Source of the DNA: Bradyrhizobium sp. WSM1417
Lineage (GTDB): Bacteria; Pseudomonadota; Alphaproteobacteria; Rhizobiales; Xanthobacteraceae
Assembly: GCF_000515415.1 (NCBI RefSeq)
Contig: NZ_KI911783.1
Coordinates: 7,551,831 to 7,615,830, forward strand
Direction of reading: 5' to 3'
Length of the DNA: 64,000 bases
A program made the translations under genes and the position numbers. Positions 54,851-63,674 of this stretch are shown here, in pieces. Under the pieces are notes generated by a model. It was not told where the DNA came from, ran no database searches, and saw only the letters and a program-made list of their open reading frames with translations. Position 1 is the stretch's first letter, and every line of letters starts with the position of its first letter.

Positions 54851-55330
54851 CTAATTAGCGCTGAGAACCGGATTCGCAGCAATGTCGAGGCTCTCCCGCA
54901 TTGCCCACTTGAGCATTGAGGATAGGGCTGTACGGATAGCGGGTTGCTGAGATCGCTCCATGAGCTGATGCGAGGTCAGCGATGCGAGCCGAGAGATGGC
55001 GGCGAGTGATCTGAAAACTGACACGGATGCAGGGGTCGCCAACTGGCCAACAAGTAGCGTTCTATTTCCGAATTGGTCGGGGCTTCAGCCTTTGTTTGGG
55101 GCTCCGGAGATATTGATCCGCGATTGCCGGAGTGGGTCGGCCGCCTGCAGGCGCGCCTTGGCTTTCTCGTCGACCGGGTCGTTGCCATTGGCAACCAGGC
55201 CCAAAAGCCGCTTGGCCTCCTTGCGTGCACGCTCTGGTGTCCAAGGGGCGCGTGAGGACCGATGGTGACGAAGCGCTGCCGACCGAACACTCGGTACTTT
55301 GAGAACGTATGTCGCTTTTGTCGTGTTGAC
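54851..55330 (-). pseudogene. Phage-type tyrosine integrase N-terminal remnant
   Basis: Minus-strand fragments match the arm-binding domain of DUF4102-type integrases: FGRQRFVTIGPHAP, WTPERARKEAKRLLGLVANG, then NDPVDEKAKARLQAAD and, in another frame, AIRTALSSMLKWAMRESLDI. At least two frameshifts, and no catalytic domain. It marks an old island insertion. Confidence 0.7.
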
Positions 55331-55390
55331 GTTTACGGCGGGAAACGGCACGCCTTGATCATCCGCATGGGGCAATACCGGATACGGTTG

Positions 55391-58120
55391 ATGACGAAGA
55401 CCAAAGGCATGTCTAAAGTCTGGATGTATACGCGTCGTACGATGCTGTTGGGCAGTAGCTTCTTGGGTAGCGCGTTGTTCGGGGGCGTTACACTGCCTAC
55501 ACCCAATCGGCCGCAGCGCAAGGTTGCCATGATGTTGAAGGCGGCCGACTCTTCCTTCGTCGTTGGGTGCACACAAGACGGCATTACCTCGTTGCGTTAC
55601 CGTAACGACACGTATGACACGGATTATGTCCTGCCTGGAGCCGTGCTGGGGACGGCTCACGCTAGAGTTCGGCGTGCCGGATCCGAGTGGCATACGCTTC
55701 GAACCGGCGTTGATGCAACAAAGCCGATGCATAGCGCGGCACTTGAACTAGCAGCCCGCGATGCCGGCGTCCTTCTCACGACCCGGCTCGCAGTCGACGA
55801 GGCTGGATTGACGTGGGAGATCATGCTGCGGAACGACGGCATGGCGAGCGTGGAGGTCGGCGACCTCTATTTGCCCATGCCGATGAACACCGAATTTCCG
55901 GCAGGGCAACCGGTGTCGGGGGCTGTTTTGAAGCACAGCTTCGTCTCAGGGCATGGATCGCACATCTTCTGGATTCGCGGCAACAGCACCGGTCCCTTCC
56001 TCATGCTCTTACCGGAAGCGGACACGTCACTGGAATATTGGAATGTCCACAAGGATTCGGCCGAAGCCAGTGGGACGTGGTGCGCCTACATCTTGGGCGG
56101 GGCGGCCGCCGGCGAGGCAGTGGCGGGCGGGACTCGCTGGCGACAGCCGACCCATTCCCTGTCCCTGTCGCCGGCAGAGCAACGGCATTACCGTCTCCGC
56201 TTCCAATGGGTTGCTGATTATGAGGCGGCGCGCAGGGCTATCGCGGACGCCGGTCTGGTGGACGTGGAGGTAATGCCGGGCATGACGGTTCCCAACGACC
56301 TGCATGTCGACATCGCGCTCGCGTCCTCCATTCCGGTGGAGCGAATCGAAGCGGAATTTACCGGCGACACGGTGGCGCAACGATTGCCGGATCGGGCCGG
56401 CAGGCGACTATGGCGGGTCCGGTTTTCGCGATTGGGCGAGAACCGACTGACCCTGCACCAGCCGGGTGCGCGCCATACCTTTCTTGAATTCTTCGCTACC
56501 GAACCCGTCGAGACGATGATGAAGAAGCGCGCAGCCTTCATCGTGAAGCGGCAGCATCGTGACTCGTCCAAATGGTACGACGGTTTGTTCGGCGAGTGGA
56601 ACATGGAGACGCAGGTCCTGCTTGGCCCGGACAATTACGACCGGATCAAGAGCGGGCGCATCTACGAGGTGACGTGCGACGATCCAGGGCTGAGCAAGCC
56701 CGCTTACCTCGCGACCAAGAATGCCGAGCATCCGGATGCGGCGGAAGTGGCGGCGCTGGACCGGTATATCGATGCGTTCGTCTGGGGCGGGCTGCAACGT
56801 ACCACACAGGAGGCATACGCCTACGGCCTCTACGGGATACCCGATTGGAAGCAGAACCGGGAAAGCAGCGATCCCGGCCCAAAGGGCCGCCTGCACATCT
56901 GGCGGCCTTATGACTATCCGCACATCTTCGCGATGTATTTGGCCATGCACCGCATCGCGCGTGACCATCCCGCGATCCCCACCCGCCAGAGCGCACGAGA
57001 TTATTTGGTGCGCGCCTACGGTACCGCGCTGGCCATGTTCACGGTGCCGATGCGCGTGGTCATGTGGTCTGCCTACCGCACCGGCTTCTACAACGAATGT
57101 GTGATCCCCGAACTTCTTTCGGCGCTCACGACGGCGGGCTTGATGCGCGAGGCGGCGACGCTGGAGGCGCACTGGGCGCGTAAGGTGCGAGCCTTCGTCG
57201 ATCCGAAGGCGGACCTGTTCGGGTCGGAATATCCGTTCGATTCCACAGGCTTCGAATCAACGCAGGCACTGGCGCGCTCGGCCCTTGACGACCCTGTCGC
57301 CATGGGGGTTTCGAAGGCGGCAGCCCTTGCCTTCGCGGAGCGTCAGATCGCTGCAAACCTGTTCTGCCGTGGCTGGCTGGAACCTGCTTATTACTACCTG
57401 GGCAGCGATTATCGCGGGACTGCGGGCGACGCCTATACGCTGACCTACATGGCGCAGATGGGCGGCTGGGCGCTGCTTGATTATGCGCTGAACGATGCAG
57501 ACGACCCGCATCCGCTCCTTCGTCTGGGCTATGCGTCACAACTCAGCGCGTGGGCCTTGCTGAACAGCGGCCCTGCGTCGGCCGGTCATGGCTATTGGTA
57601 TCCGGGCGAGGAGAATGACGGCGCGGCCGGTGGCGGCTTCGAGCCGGCGCCGAGCGGGACCACATGGCTCGGTCAGCCGCATCACCGTGGAACGTGGTAT
57701 TACTCGTGCGAGATCGACCTGGGATTTTGTGGGGCCGTCCGCGCTGCTGCGACGATCGTTGCCGACGATCCCATCTTTGGGCAGGTTTGTCACGGCGGCA
57801 TCTTGGAGACGTTCGCTCACACCCTGCGTATCTGGCCACGTGATGGCGTGCGGCGACGGCTCAACGTGCGGCTCCAGTCTCTCCGATTGGACCTGGTGCT
57901 GCTTGACGCCCGATTCCGGGCGGATGGACCGATCATTCTGAATTTGGAGGAGGGGTGGATCAGCCTTACGCCTGAGCCCTTTGCCCCGTCTGCATCGGGA
58001 GTGACGTTCGAATTGCGGAACGATGACGGAAGGAAGCGCAAGGAAGTCGTCGACATCACGGACAGCCGGATCGTCGTCCGCTTGCCTGCGGCGCGCTTAC
58101 CGCCGGTTCAGGTTCGCTAG
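55391..58120 (+). CDS. Large exported DUF5695-like (glycoside-hydrolase-like) protein
   Basis: A 909-residue protein with a twin-arginine signal (YTRRTMLLGSSFLGSALFGG, RR at about 16-17), so it is exported folded. The body has a beta-sandwich N-terminal half with SGHGSHIFWIRGNSTGPFLM and an alpha-barrel-type C-terminal half (GLFGEWNMETQVLLGPDNYD; WRPYDYPHIFAMYLAMHRIA; YYYLGSDYRGTAGDAYTLTY). This is the layout I associate with DUF5695 proteins, probably polysaccharide-active. Start ATG 55391 or 55409; the frame is open to 55262. It is intact and G+C-rich, in contrast to its decayed neighbours. Confidence 0.7.
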   Translation: MTKTKGMSKVWMYTRRTMLLGSSFLGSALFGGVTLPTPNRPQRKVAMMLKAADSSFVVGCTQDGITSLRYRNDTYDTDYVLPGAVLGTAHARVRRAGSEWHTLRTGVDATKPMHSAALELAARDAGVLLTTRLAVDEAGLTWEIMLRNDGMASVEVGDLYLPMPMNTEFPAGQPVSGAVLKHSFVSGHGSHIFWIRGNSTGPFLMLLPEADTSLEYWNVHKDSAEASGTWCAYILGGAAAGEAVAGGTRWRQPTHSLSLSPAEQRHYRLRFQWVADYEAARRAIADAGLVDVEVMPGMTVPNDLHVDIALASSIPVERIEAEFTGDTVAQRLPDRAGRRLWRVRFSRLGENRLTLHQPGARHTFLEFFATEPVETMMKKRAAFIVKRQHRDSSKWYDGLFGEWNMETQVLLGPDNYDRIKSGRIYEVTCDDPGLSKPAYLATKNAEHPDAAEVAALDRYIDAFVWGGLQRTTQEAYAYGLYGIPDWKQNRESSDPGPKGRLHIWRPYDYPHIFAMYLAMHRIARDHPAIPTRQSARDYLVRAYGTALAMFTVPMRVVMWSAYRTGFYNECVIPELLSALTTAGLMREAATLEAHWARKVRAFVDPKADLFGSEYPFDSTGFESTQALARSALDDPVAMGVSKAAALAFAERQIAANLFCRGWLEPAYYYLGSDYRGTAGDAYTLTYMAQMGGWALLDYALNDADDPHPLLRLGYASQLSAWALLNSGPASAGHGYWYPGEENDGAAGGGFEPAPSGTTWLGQPHHRGTWYYSCEIDLGFCGAVRAAATIVADDPIFGQVCHGGILETFAHTLRIWPRDGVRRRLNVRLQSLRLDLVLLDARFRADGPIILNLEEGWISLTPEPFAPSASGVTFELRNDDGRKRKEVVDITDSRIVVRLPAARLPPVQVR

Positions 58121-58139
58121 TGTTTCCGAATATGGGGTG

Positions 58140-58308
58140 CGATCGGCACTTATGGCCTGCTGTTCCACGCGGCTTCCGAGGCGATGACGATCATCGCCGC
58201 AAATCCCGGGCATCTCGGCGCACGTATCCGTGCCACTGCGGTGCTGCATACCTCGGGTTCGGCGATGATCCACCATCCGCACATCCACATGATCGTGCCG
58301 GTTGGGCA
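58140..58308 (+). pseudogene. IS91-family transposase fragment
   Basis: The frame YGLLFHAASEAMTIIAANPG, then HLGARIRATAVLHTSGSAMI and HHPHIHMIVP is the characteristic central part of IS91/Y2-type transposases. Only about 55 codons remain. Confidence 0.8.
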
Positions 58309-58337
58309 TCGGCGCAAAATTAAACAATCGTCGAAAT

Positions 58338-58396
58338 ATGGAAAAAGTGAATGCCGTGGCCGCGCTGGCCGCGCTCTCCCGGGAGAATCGCCTCTA
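58338..58396 (+). pseudogene. ArsR-type regulator N-terminal fragment
   Basis: ATG 58338 opens EKVNAVAALAALSRENRL and then meets TAG. This is the usual start of ArsR/SmtB-type repressors; nothing further is recognisable. Confidence 0.5.
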
Positions 58397-58590
58397 GCTC
58401 GGATATCTCGCACTATCTTGGCACAAGCGCTCAATTGAGCCGACAGTTTTCCTGCGTTGCAACGGACACACGCTGCCGTGCCGCCGAGAAGCGCGAGACG
58501 AGTCGGGGATTTCAGGCAGCAAAAAAGGGTCTCCGGTGGGCCTTTGAACTTTGAACGGTCCCGGGTGGTTGTCATTCGGCCTGCAATATT
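58397..58590. other. Junction before the ISL3 element
   Basis: No gene. Contains ATTCGGCCTGCAATAT (58574-58589) just outside the IS end, also present at 54781. Confidence 0.45.
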
Positions 58591-60245
58591 GGCTCTGACT
58601 CATTTCTGATGAAGTTCGCCGGCGACTGTGGTTCTTCAACGGAGAATCGGCGCCATGCGGACAGGCTTTCGAATTTCATCGCTAGTACCGAGTGGTTTGG
58701 TCTTTGATGGCGTAAGTGATTCAGAGGATTCGGTTATTCTGGCTGTTCGGTCAGAGGCTGCGGAGGCCCAGTGCCCTTTGTGCGCGACACTATCGCGCCG
58801 AGTCCATAGCCGCTACATCCGGCACGTGGCCGATTTGCCATCAGCGGGCAGAAAGGTGCGCCTCCGATTACTCACGCGGCGCTTCACATGCGAGGTGCCG
58901 CATTGCCGCCGGCGGATCTTCGCGGAGCGGTTCGGAGAAGACGTCGTTCCGCTTCGACGGCGTCGGACGGCACGGCTCGAACACATCGTCCATCACCTGG
59001 GGTTGGCGCTCGGCGGCCGGCCGGCAGCAAGCTTCGCCAAGCGGCTCATGCTGCCTGTCAGCAACGATACCTTGCTGCGGGTGGTCCGCCGGCGGGCGGC
59101 GATGCCGATGGATCCCTTGCTTGTTGTGGGTATTGATGACTGGGCGTTCCGGAGAAATCGTCGGTACGGGACCATCGTGTGCGATTTGGAGCGTCGGCGG
59201 ATCGTTGCCTTGCTACCCGACCGGGAAATGGCGACCGTTCAGGCGTGGCTGTCGAAGCACCCGGGCATCAACATTGTGTCGCGAGATCGCGGTGGTGGAT
59301 ATGGCGAGGCAGCAGCCAAGGCGCTGCCGAACGCCATCCAGGTCGCCGACCGCTGGCATCTGATGGAAAACGCGAGCGCGGCCTTCCTTGAAGCGGTGCG
59401 CCGTTCGATGAGCAAAATCCGAGCCGCAATCGGGGCGACGACGATCGATCTTAAACTGCTGACCTGCGCGGAAAAGCTTCGCTATCAGGGTTATCTGCGG
59501 CGCCAGGACAGCCATGCCGCAATCGCGGCTCTTGTCAGCGACGGTGTGCCGCTCAAGGAGATCGTCCGCCGCACAGGACATAGTCGCAATCTGGTTCGCC
59601 AAATTAGTCGCGGCGGCGGTACGGATATCTTCCGCACCCGTCAAAGCACCCTGGATGGGCACCTGCCGTTCCTGGACGCGCAGTGGTCAGGCGGCTGTCG
59701 TAACGGTGCCGAACTCTGGCGCCGTTTGAGAGGGCAAGGCTTTAAGGGATCGCTGCGCGTGGTGGCGGAATGGGCCACGCGACGGCGACGCGCCGAGACC
59801 ATCAGCCGTCAACAATTGCAGAGGGTCCCCGCCGCCCGGACTATAGTGCAGTTGATGACGATGAAGCGGGACCACCTAACCAAGGCCGAGACCGTCACGG
59901 TTGCCGCTATTGAACAAAGCGTCCCTATGCTGGCCGATGCCAACGCTCTCGTTGGCCGCTTCCACGCGATGATCCGAAAGAGGGCCGAGATCGAGCTCGA
60001 ACCTTGGATAGATGAATCCAAGCGGAGCCTCATTGGCTCGTTCGCGAATGGGATCGCCAACGACAAGGGCGCGGTGCACGCGGCTATCACGCAACCGTGG
60101 TCCAATGGCCAAGTGGAAGCTCAGATCACCAAGCTCAAGCTGGTCAAGCGGCAGATGTACGGGCGCGCTAAGCTCGATCTCCTTCAGGCTAGGCTGATTG
60201 GCGCGCCATAAAAACAAACACGATCATCGAATATGCGTCAGAGCC
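58591..60245 (+). mobile_element. ISL3-family insertion sequence
   Basis: About 1,655 bp with one transposase gene. The left end GGCTCTGACTCATTTCTGAT matches the right end read inward, GGCTCTGACGCATATTCGAT, as an imperfect inverted repeat. No clear target duplication was found, so the exact limits are uncertain by a few bases. Confidence 0.8.
58655..60211 (+). CDS. ISL3-family transposase
   Basis: A 518-residue DDE transposase. N-terminal zinc ribbon with CPLCATLSRRVHSRYIRHVA and CEVPHCRRRIFAERF; central DPLLVVGIDDWAFRRNRRYG (first catalytic Asp) and GINIVSRDRGGGYGEAAAKA; C-terminal NGIANDKGAVHAAITQPWSN followed by GQVEAQITKLKLVKRQMYGR, the ISL3 signature containing the catalytic Glu. ATG 58655 is preferred (GGAGA upstream); a GTG at 58628 is also in frame. 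Full length, probably active. Confidence 0.93.
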   Translation: MRTGFRISSLVPSGLVFDGVSDSEDSVILAVRSEAAEAQCPLCATLSRRVHSRYIRHVADLPSAGRKVRLRLLTRRFTCEVPHCRRRIFAERFGEDVVPLRRRRTARLEHIVHHLGLALGGRPAASFAKRLMLPVSNDTLLRVVRRRAAMPMDPLLVVGIDDWAFRRNRRYGTIVCDLERRRIVALLPDREMATVQAWLSKHPGINIVSRDRGGGYGEAAAKALPNAIQVADRWHLMENASAAFLEAVRRSMSKIRAAIGATTIDLKLLTCAEKLRYQGYLRRQDSHAAIAALVSDGVPLKEIVRRTGHSRNLVRQISRGGGTDIFRTRQSTLDGHLPFLDAQWSGGCRNGAELWRRLRGQGFKGSLRVVAEWATRRRRAETISRQQLQRVPAARTIVQLMTMKRDHLTKAETVTVAAIEQSVPMLADANALVGRFHAMIRKRAEIELEPWIDESKRSLIGSFANGIANDKGAVHAAITQPWSNGQVEAQITKLKLVKRQMYGRAKLDLLQARLIGAP

Positions 60246-60360
60246 CAAATTTGACCCCGCATTGCCTCATCCAGAATGTTACTGGACAACTTCTCGCCGA
60301 CCACCTGCCGTTGCAGAATGACCCGGGCATGCCGCAGTTTTTCGAGGAGGTTAGCCAGTT
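60246..60360 (-). pseudogene. Short gene remnant beside the ISL3 element
   Basis: The minus strand reads ELANLLEKLRHARVILQRQV and VGEKLSSNILDEAMRG up to the IS boundary, so the element may have interrupted a gene. Family unknown. Confidence 0.35.
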
Positions 60361-60498
60361 CCTAAATGGTGTGGTTTGAGCAAACGACGCGGCGCTTGGG
60401 ACGTAACCACGCTTCGGCCGTTTGGAACGGTCAGCAAGCGTAAGACATGCAGGCTGCACAATATCTCGCCTCCTGATCGATACTCGCAGAGGTTTGCA

Positions 60499-60972
60499 AT
60501 GGGGTCCTCGTATTTCGGAGCCCACAAGCGATTAGCAGAATGCGCTGGGCTGTTCGCCTTGGTAGGCCTGCCTCTCAGTTCTCCGGCTATAGCCGATGTG
60601 TATCCAGTGACGGGGATCTGGGTCACTCTCGATCCCAACTTCCCTATCGGAGTCGATGAAGCTTGCTTCACCGTCCGACTGTCTGGCGTCGAAGCGGTAG
60701 GTCGGCATTTGATAGCTGAAATGCTTATATTCAATGGGGACAAGCGGTACGACGTCACGCCGAGTACGCAGCTAGTCAGCTCACTTTCCTCCGCTAAGCC
60801 TGCACCGAAAGGTTATTGGATTACTGAAACACCCGATGCTAGGAGGCGGCTCTGGTTTACTCGAAAGATCACCTATCTTCTGACGATTGTTAATCCCACG
60901 ACGATTGAGATTGGGAAAAACTCGCACAAAACAAAATTTGTGAGATGCGGACCAGGCAAACTGCCAACTTGA
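60499..60972 (+). CDS. Secreted hypothetical protein
   Basis: A 157-residue protein with a signal peptide (CAGLFALVGLPLSSPAIADV) from ATG 60499, which has CAGAGG seven bases upstream. The mature part (VYPVTGIWVTLDPNFPIGVD, later WFTRKITYLLTIVNPTTIEI) is beta-rich with single Cys residues at the beginning and end that could pair. No family recognised. It would act in the periplasm. Confidence 0.65.
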   Translation: MGSSYFGAHKRLAECAGLFALVGLPLSSPAIADVYPVTGIWVTLDPNFPIGVDEACFTVRLSGVEAVGRHLIAEMLIFNGDKRYDVTPSTQLVSSLSSAKPAPKGYWITETPDARRRLWFTRKITYLLTIVNPTTIEIGKNSHKTKFVRCGPGKLPT

Positions 60973-61086
60973 CAAACGATCAATGCACTGCGCAAGGGGG
61001 GCAGCGTGTTCGAGGTTGTCCGCAACATGGGCACCTCCGTCGAAATCATTCAGGAGTACCATGGAAGGCGACAGCTGCCGCTTTCG
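60973..61086. other. Intergenic
   Basis: Convergent junction between the secreted protein gene and the phasin-like gene; nothing else seen. Confidence 0.4.
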
Positions 61087-61578
61087 CTACGCAGTTGGGG
61101 GATTAATTTTGGAGGGGCTTGCTACGTAAAGTTCGAGGAGCGTCTCCGACTGTTCCTTGAACAACACTCCGCCTTCTCTAAAAAATTCAGCTGTTATGGC
61201 GAGAAGATCCTGAGGGGACTTAGCCCCAGCAAACAGTCCGACAAAGTGCCATAGGAATCTCGTATTTCGTTCTGCCATCTCCAACAGCTGTTTTTGTTGA
61301 GACCAGGGGAATGCAGAGCCAATTGCGAAGGCTTCGGGAACGTCTCTAGGGAAGGAAACAAGAGTCTGCGTTTCAGTCGAAACAACTTCATGAGACCCCT
61401 CTGCCGCAACTTGTTCAGGAATGTTTGCGACCTCAATCAGCGGGTCAACAGTCTCCACCTCGGCAGAAGCGACCTTGGGGGCTTCGATGTTCAGGTCAAC
61501 CGGCTTGACATCTTCTTCAGAAGATTTCGAAAGAGCGGTAGAGCTCTTCAACTTTCGATCTTTGGTTCGCTTGCTCAT
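61087..61578 (-). CDS. Phasin-related protein
   Basis: A 163-residue protein. The first 85 residues are low-complexity and acidic (KPVDLNIEAPKVASAEVETV); the last 80 have the phasin-type helical pattern (QQKQLLEMAERNTRFLWHFV, then AKSPQDLLAITAEFFREGGV). Phasins coat polyhydroxyalkanoate granules. Start ATG 61578 is preferred over 61590. It follows a second phasin gene on the same strand by 83 bases. Confidence 0.6.
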   Translation of the reverse strand: MSKRTKDRKLKSSTALSKSSEEDVKPVDLNIEAPKVASAEVETVDPLIEVANIPEQVAAEGSHEVVSTETQTLVSFPRDVPEAFAIGSAFPWSQQKQLLEMAERNTRFLWHFVGLFAGAKSPQDLLAITAEFFREGGVLFKEQSETLLELYVASPSKINPPTA

Positions 61579-61661
61579 CTGACAGCTCACTTATCGGTGC
61601 AGTCTCCTCGGAGGCCACACGGCTTGCCTTCGACTAGATAGCGACTCGAAACACGAGCTAA

Positions 61662-62015
61662 TTATACATCGTTCTGCGACGCTGATTTGCTGGACGGCAA
61701 CATTCCGCTGCCAAGTTCCTTTATCGGATCTTGTGCGATGGAGAACTGGGCTTTTAGATACTCGCTCTGCAGCCGCATGAACTCATTCACGTCGGATGCA
61801 TGGATCAGTTTTCGTGTATGCTCCAAGGCGGCTTTCATGTTCTGCTCTGTGATCGACAGAGTTTTCTTCGAGAAGTCTTTGGCGGGAGCGGGGACCATCT
61901 CGACTGACTTCGCTGCGGCATCCAGAAAGGCGGCAATAGCCTTCTCCGCCTGATCAACGCTGTTTTCAGCCATTTCCTTGACTTGAGACCGAACTTGGAT
62001 ACCTAGGTCAGACAT
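61662..62015 (-). CDS. Phasin (polyhydroxyalkanoate granule protein)
   Basis: A 117-residue phasin_2-type protein: VRSQVKEMAENSVDQAEKAI, ALEHTRKLIHASDVNEFMRL and QSEYLKAQFSIAQDPIKELG are typical amphipathic helices of the family. ATG 62015 has AAGGA upstream. It would bind the surface of PHB granules, which accumulate in symbiotic and starved rhizobia. The downstream phasin-like gene may share its transcript. Confidence 0.85.
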   Translation of the reverse strand: MSDLGIQVRSQVKEMAENSVDQAEKAIAAFLDAAAKSVEMVPAPAKDFSKKTLSITEQNMKAALEHTRKLIHASDVNEFMRLQSEYLKAQFSIAQDPIKELGSGMLPSSKSASQNDV

Positions 62016-62197
62016 GAGAAATCCTTACTTGGGGCAATCAGATCCGGTGCAGCCGAGCAGTCTAACAAGGCCAAGCTGAGGCAGGGATCGGACCACTTCA
62101 GTGCTGCGGTCCTAAGATTCCGTTGTTGGTATTCCCGAGATCTTGCACGGCCTTGTTCATCGTTCTGTCGTTTGCGTACCTGCTGGCTGGCGATGAA
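62016..62197. other. Intergenic
   Basis: Upstream region of the phasin gene; no clear promoter box identified. Confidence 0.4.
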
Positions 62198-62470
62198 CTA
62201 CCGTTGCTCCCGTTGGTAGCGGGCAGAACTGGGAATTCGGTTTCCAGTCGTGCCATGACTAAGGGCGTTGCTCGTGTTTGGCCCGGGTGAGCCAGCCGTA
62301 CCGTTCACGGTCCCACCGCTCGAGCTGGATCCCGCAGCCGTGTTGCCAGAGCCGGTTGCTCCGCTCGAAGAACCAGCACCACTTCACCCTCCCCCTCCGC
62401 TGCCCTGCGGAAAACTTAAGGTGCTAGTGCAGGTGAGAGCTCCTGCAATGAGAAGAGCGGTCACTTTCAT
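62198..62470 (-). pseudogene. Gly/Ser-rich secreted protein with a nonsense codon
   Basis: ATG 62470 opens a signal peptide (KVTALLIAGALTCTSTLSF) and reads QGSGGGG before TGA at 62384-62386. The same frame continues SGAGSSSGATGSGNTAAGSS, GGTVNGTAGSPGPNTSNALS and so on to TAG at 62198-62200, so TGA probably replaced a Gly codon. The full product would be about 90 residues. Confidence 0.55.
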
Positions 62471-62625
62471 GGCAGTTCTCCGGGATTCGATCCCATAAAG
62501 CTCCGAACGTCTCGTCTCGTTCCATTCGAAGGTTTGGCCGATCGCCTCGGTTCCTGAGCCGAAGCGGGGGAACCATCTGCGCGATGTTCTATTGTCCTTC
62601 GGGCAGGGAAGCTGAGGAGCTTTCA
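62471..62625. other. Divergent intergenic region
   Basis: Contains GAGGAG (62614-62619), the ribosome-binding site of the tiny membrane protein gene. Confidence 0.4.
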
Positions 62626-62700
62626 ATGAATGGGATCATTTATATTGTCGGCTTGATCGTTGTGATCGGGATCGTTCTGTCGTTCTTCGGCCTGCGCTAG
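62626..62700 (+). CDS. Tiny single-pass membrane peptide (24 aa)
   Basis: ATG 62626, with GAGGAG six bases upstream, encodes 24 residues: NGIIYIVGLIVVIGIVLSFF then GLR and a stop. It is a single hydrophobic helix. Near-identical short proteins are common in Rhizobiales; the function is unknown. Confidence 0.65.
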   Translation: MNGIIYIVGLIVVIGIVLSFFGLR

Positions 62701-63117
62701 TCAGCACTGTGCGGCACCATCGAGTGCAAAGCAGTATTGTCGGCGTCGGACGAGGTTCACCTATTGCTTTATTGGCCCGTCCACGCATTAGACGGCGCGT
62801 CCATTTTTGCGAGACTTTGCCGCCGTATTCAACAGCTAAAGCCGTACCCTTCGCCTTTTTCGCTTGTTGTGCCGCTCACACTTGTTGAACCGCTGAAATT
62901 TATTGCAGTTCTTGTGGCAGGGAGTGGCCACACAATCTGGACGACGGTTACAAAGATTAGAACGTTGCAATCTCGGCGGTCAGCTCGGCAGAAGGTCGTC
63001 GGTGACATCGGAAAAAATTTGTAACGATCTGGCTGCGGCACTTCTGTGCCGTCAATGCGGTATGCAAGAGCGTGGCCGACACTGCCCGTTCAAGTAAATG
63101 AAACACGAGAATACGGT
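62701..63117. other. Gene-poor stretch
   Basis: No supportable gene. One 95-codon plus-strand frame lacks a start signal. Confidence 0.4.
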
Positions 63118-63408
63118 CGTCCCAGCTTTACGTTTCGACGTTCTCGCCGTGGGCGGCGACGATCTTCGCGGCCTGCCACTGCATCTGCGAAGATAAATTT
63201 GCAGCGCCTGCTGGCGCGCCGGCCGGACGGGATCACCGTGGCGCCCTTTGAGCGGGGCGAGATTGGTCCCGATCTTTACCGGCCGCCTGCGGCATGGGCT
63301 TGAAGGGCTTGGTCTCAAAGCACCGCGATCGGCCTGACCGGGGCGCCGACAGAAGCATTGGGTAAGGTGAAGAATAGGCAACACCCCGCCATGAATCGCG
63401 AACTGTAG
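63118..63408 (+). pseudogene. ATP-dependent DNA ligase C-terminal remnant
   Basis: Pieces in changing frames match bacterial ATP-dependent ligases: RFDVLAVGGDDLRGLPLHLR, KINLQRLLARRPDGITVAPF, ERGEIGPDL and the nucleotidyltransferase motif GLVSKHRDRPDRG, then KVKNRQHPAMNREL and a stop at 63406-63408. The N-terminal part with the adenylated Lys is absent. Confidence 0.7.
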
Positions 63409-63473
63409 CCGCACGCCCTCTTTAACTTCCTCGCGAATCAGATTCGTATGGCCTGAGGCGCAGGGGGGTGGAG

Positions 63474-63674
63474 ATGAAGTTCATTTTCACGGAAGCTGGC
63501 GGCAATAAGCCAGTTCGGAAGTGCGATCTTTGCTTACAGCCGATGAGGTATTTGGGCGAACATGCGAGATCTTGGCTGTTCAGGTGCGAGGATTGCGCGC
63601 TTGTCAGCACAGACAATATTCATCCTCCGCAAGCCGCCTTGGAAGGATCTCCTCGCTCGCCGCATGCTATCTGA
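63474..63674 (+). CDS. Small zinc-ribbon-like protein
   Basis: A 66-residue protein from ATG 63474, with AGGGGGGTGGAG upstream. Two Cys pairs (RKCDLCLQPM and RCEDCALV, about 17 residues apart) suggest one metal site. Function unknown; often such proteins are rhizobial orphans. Confidence 0.55.
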   Translation: MKFIFTEAGGNKPVRKCDLCLQPMRYLGEHARSWLFRCEDCALVSTDNIHPPQAALEGSPRSPHAI

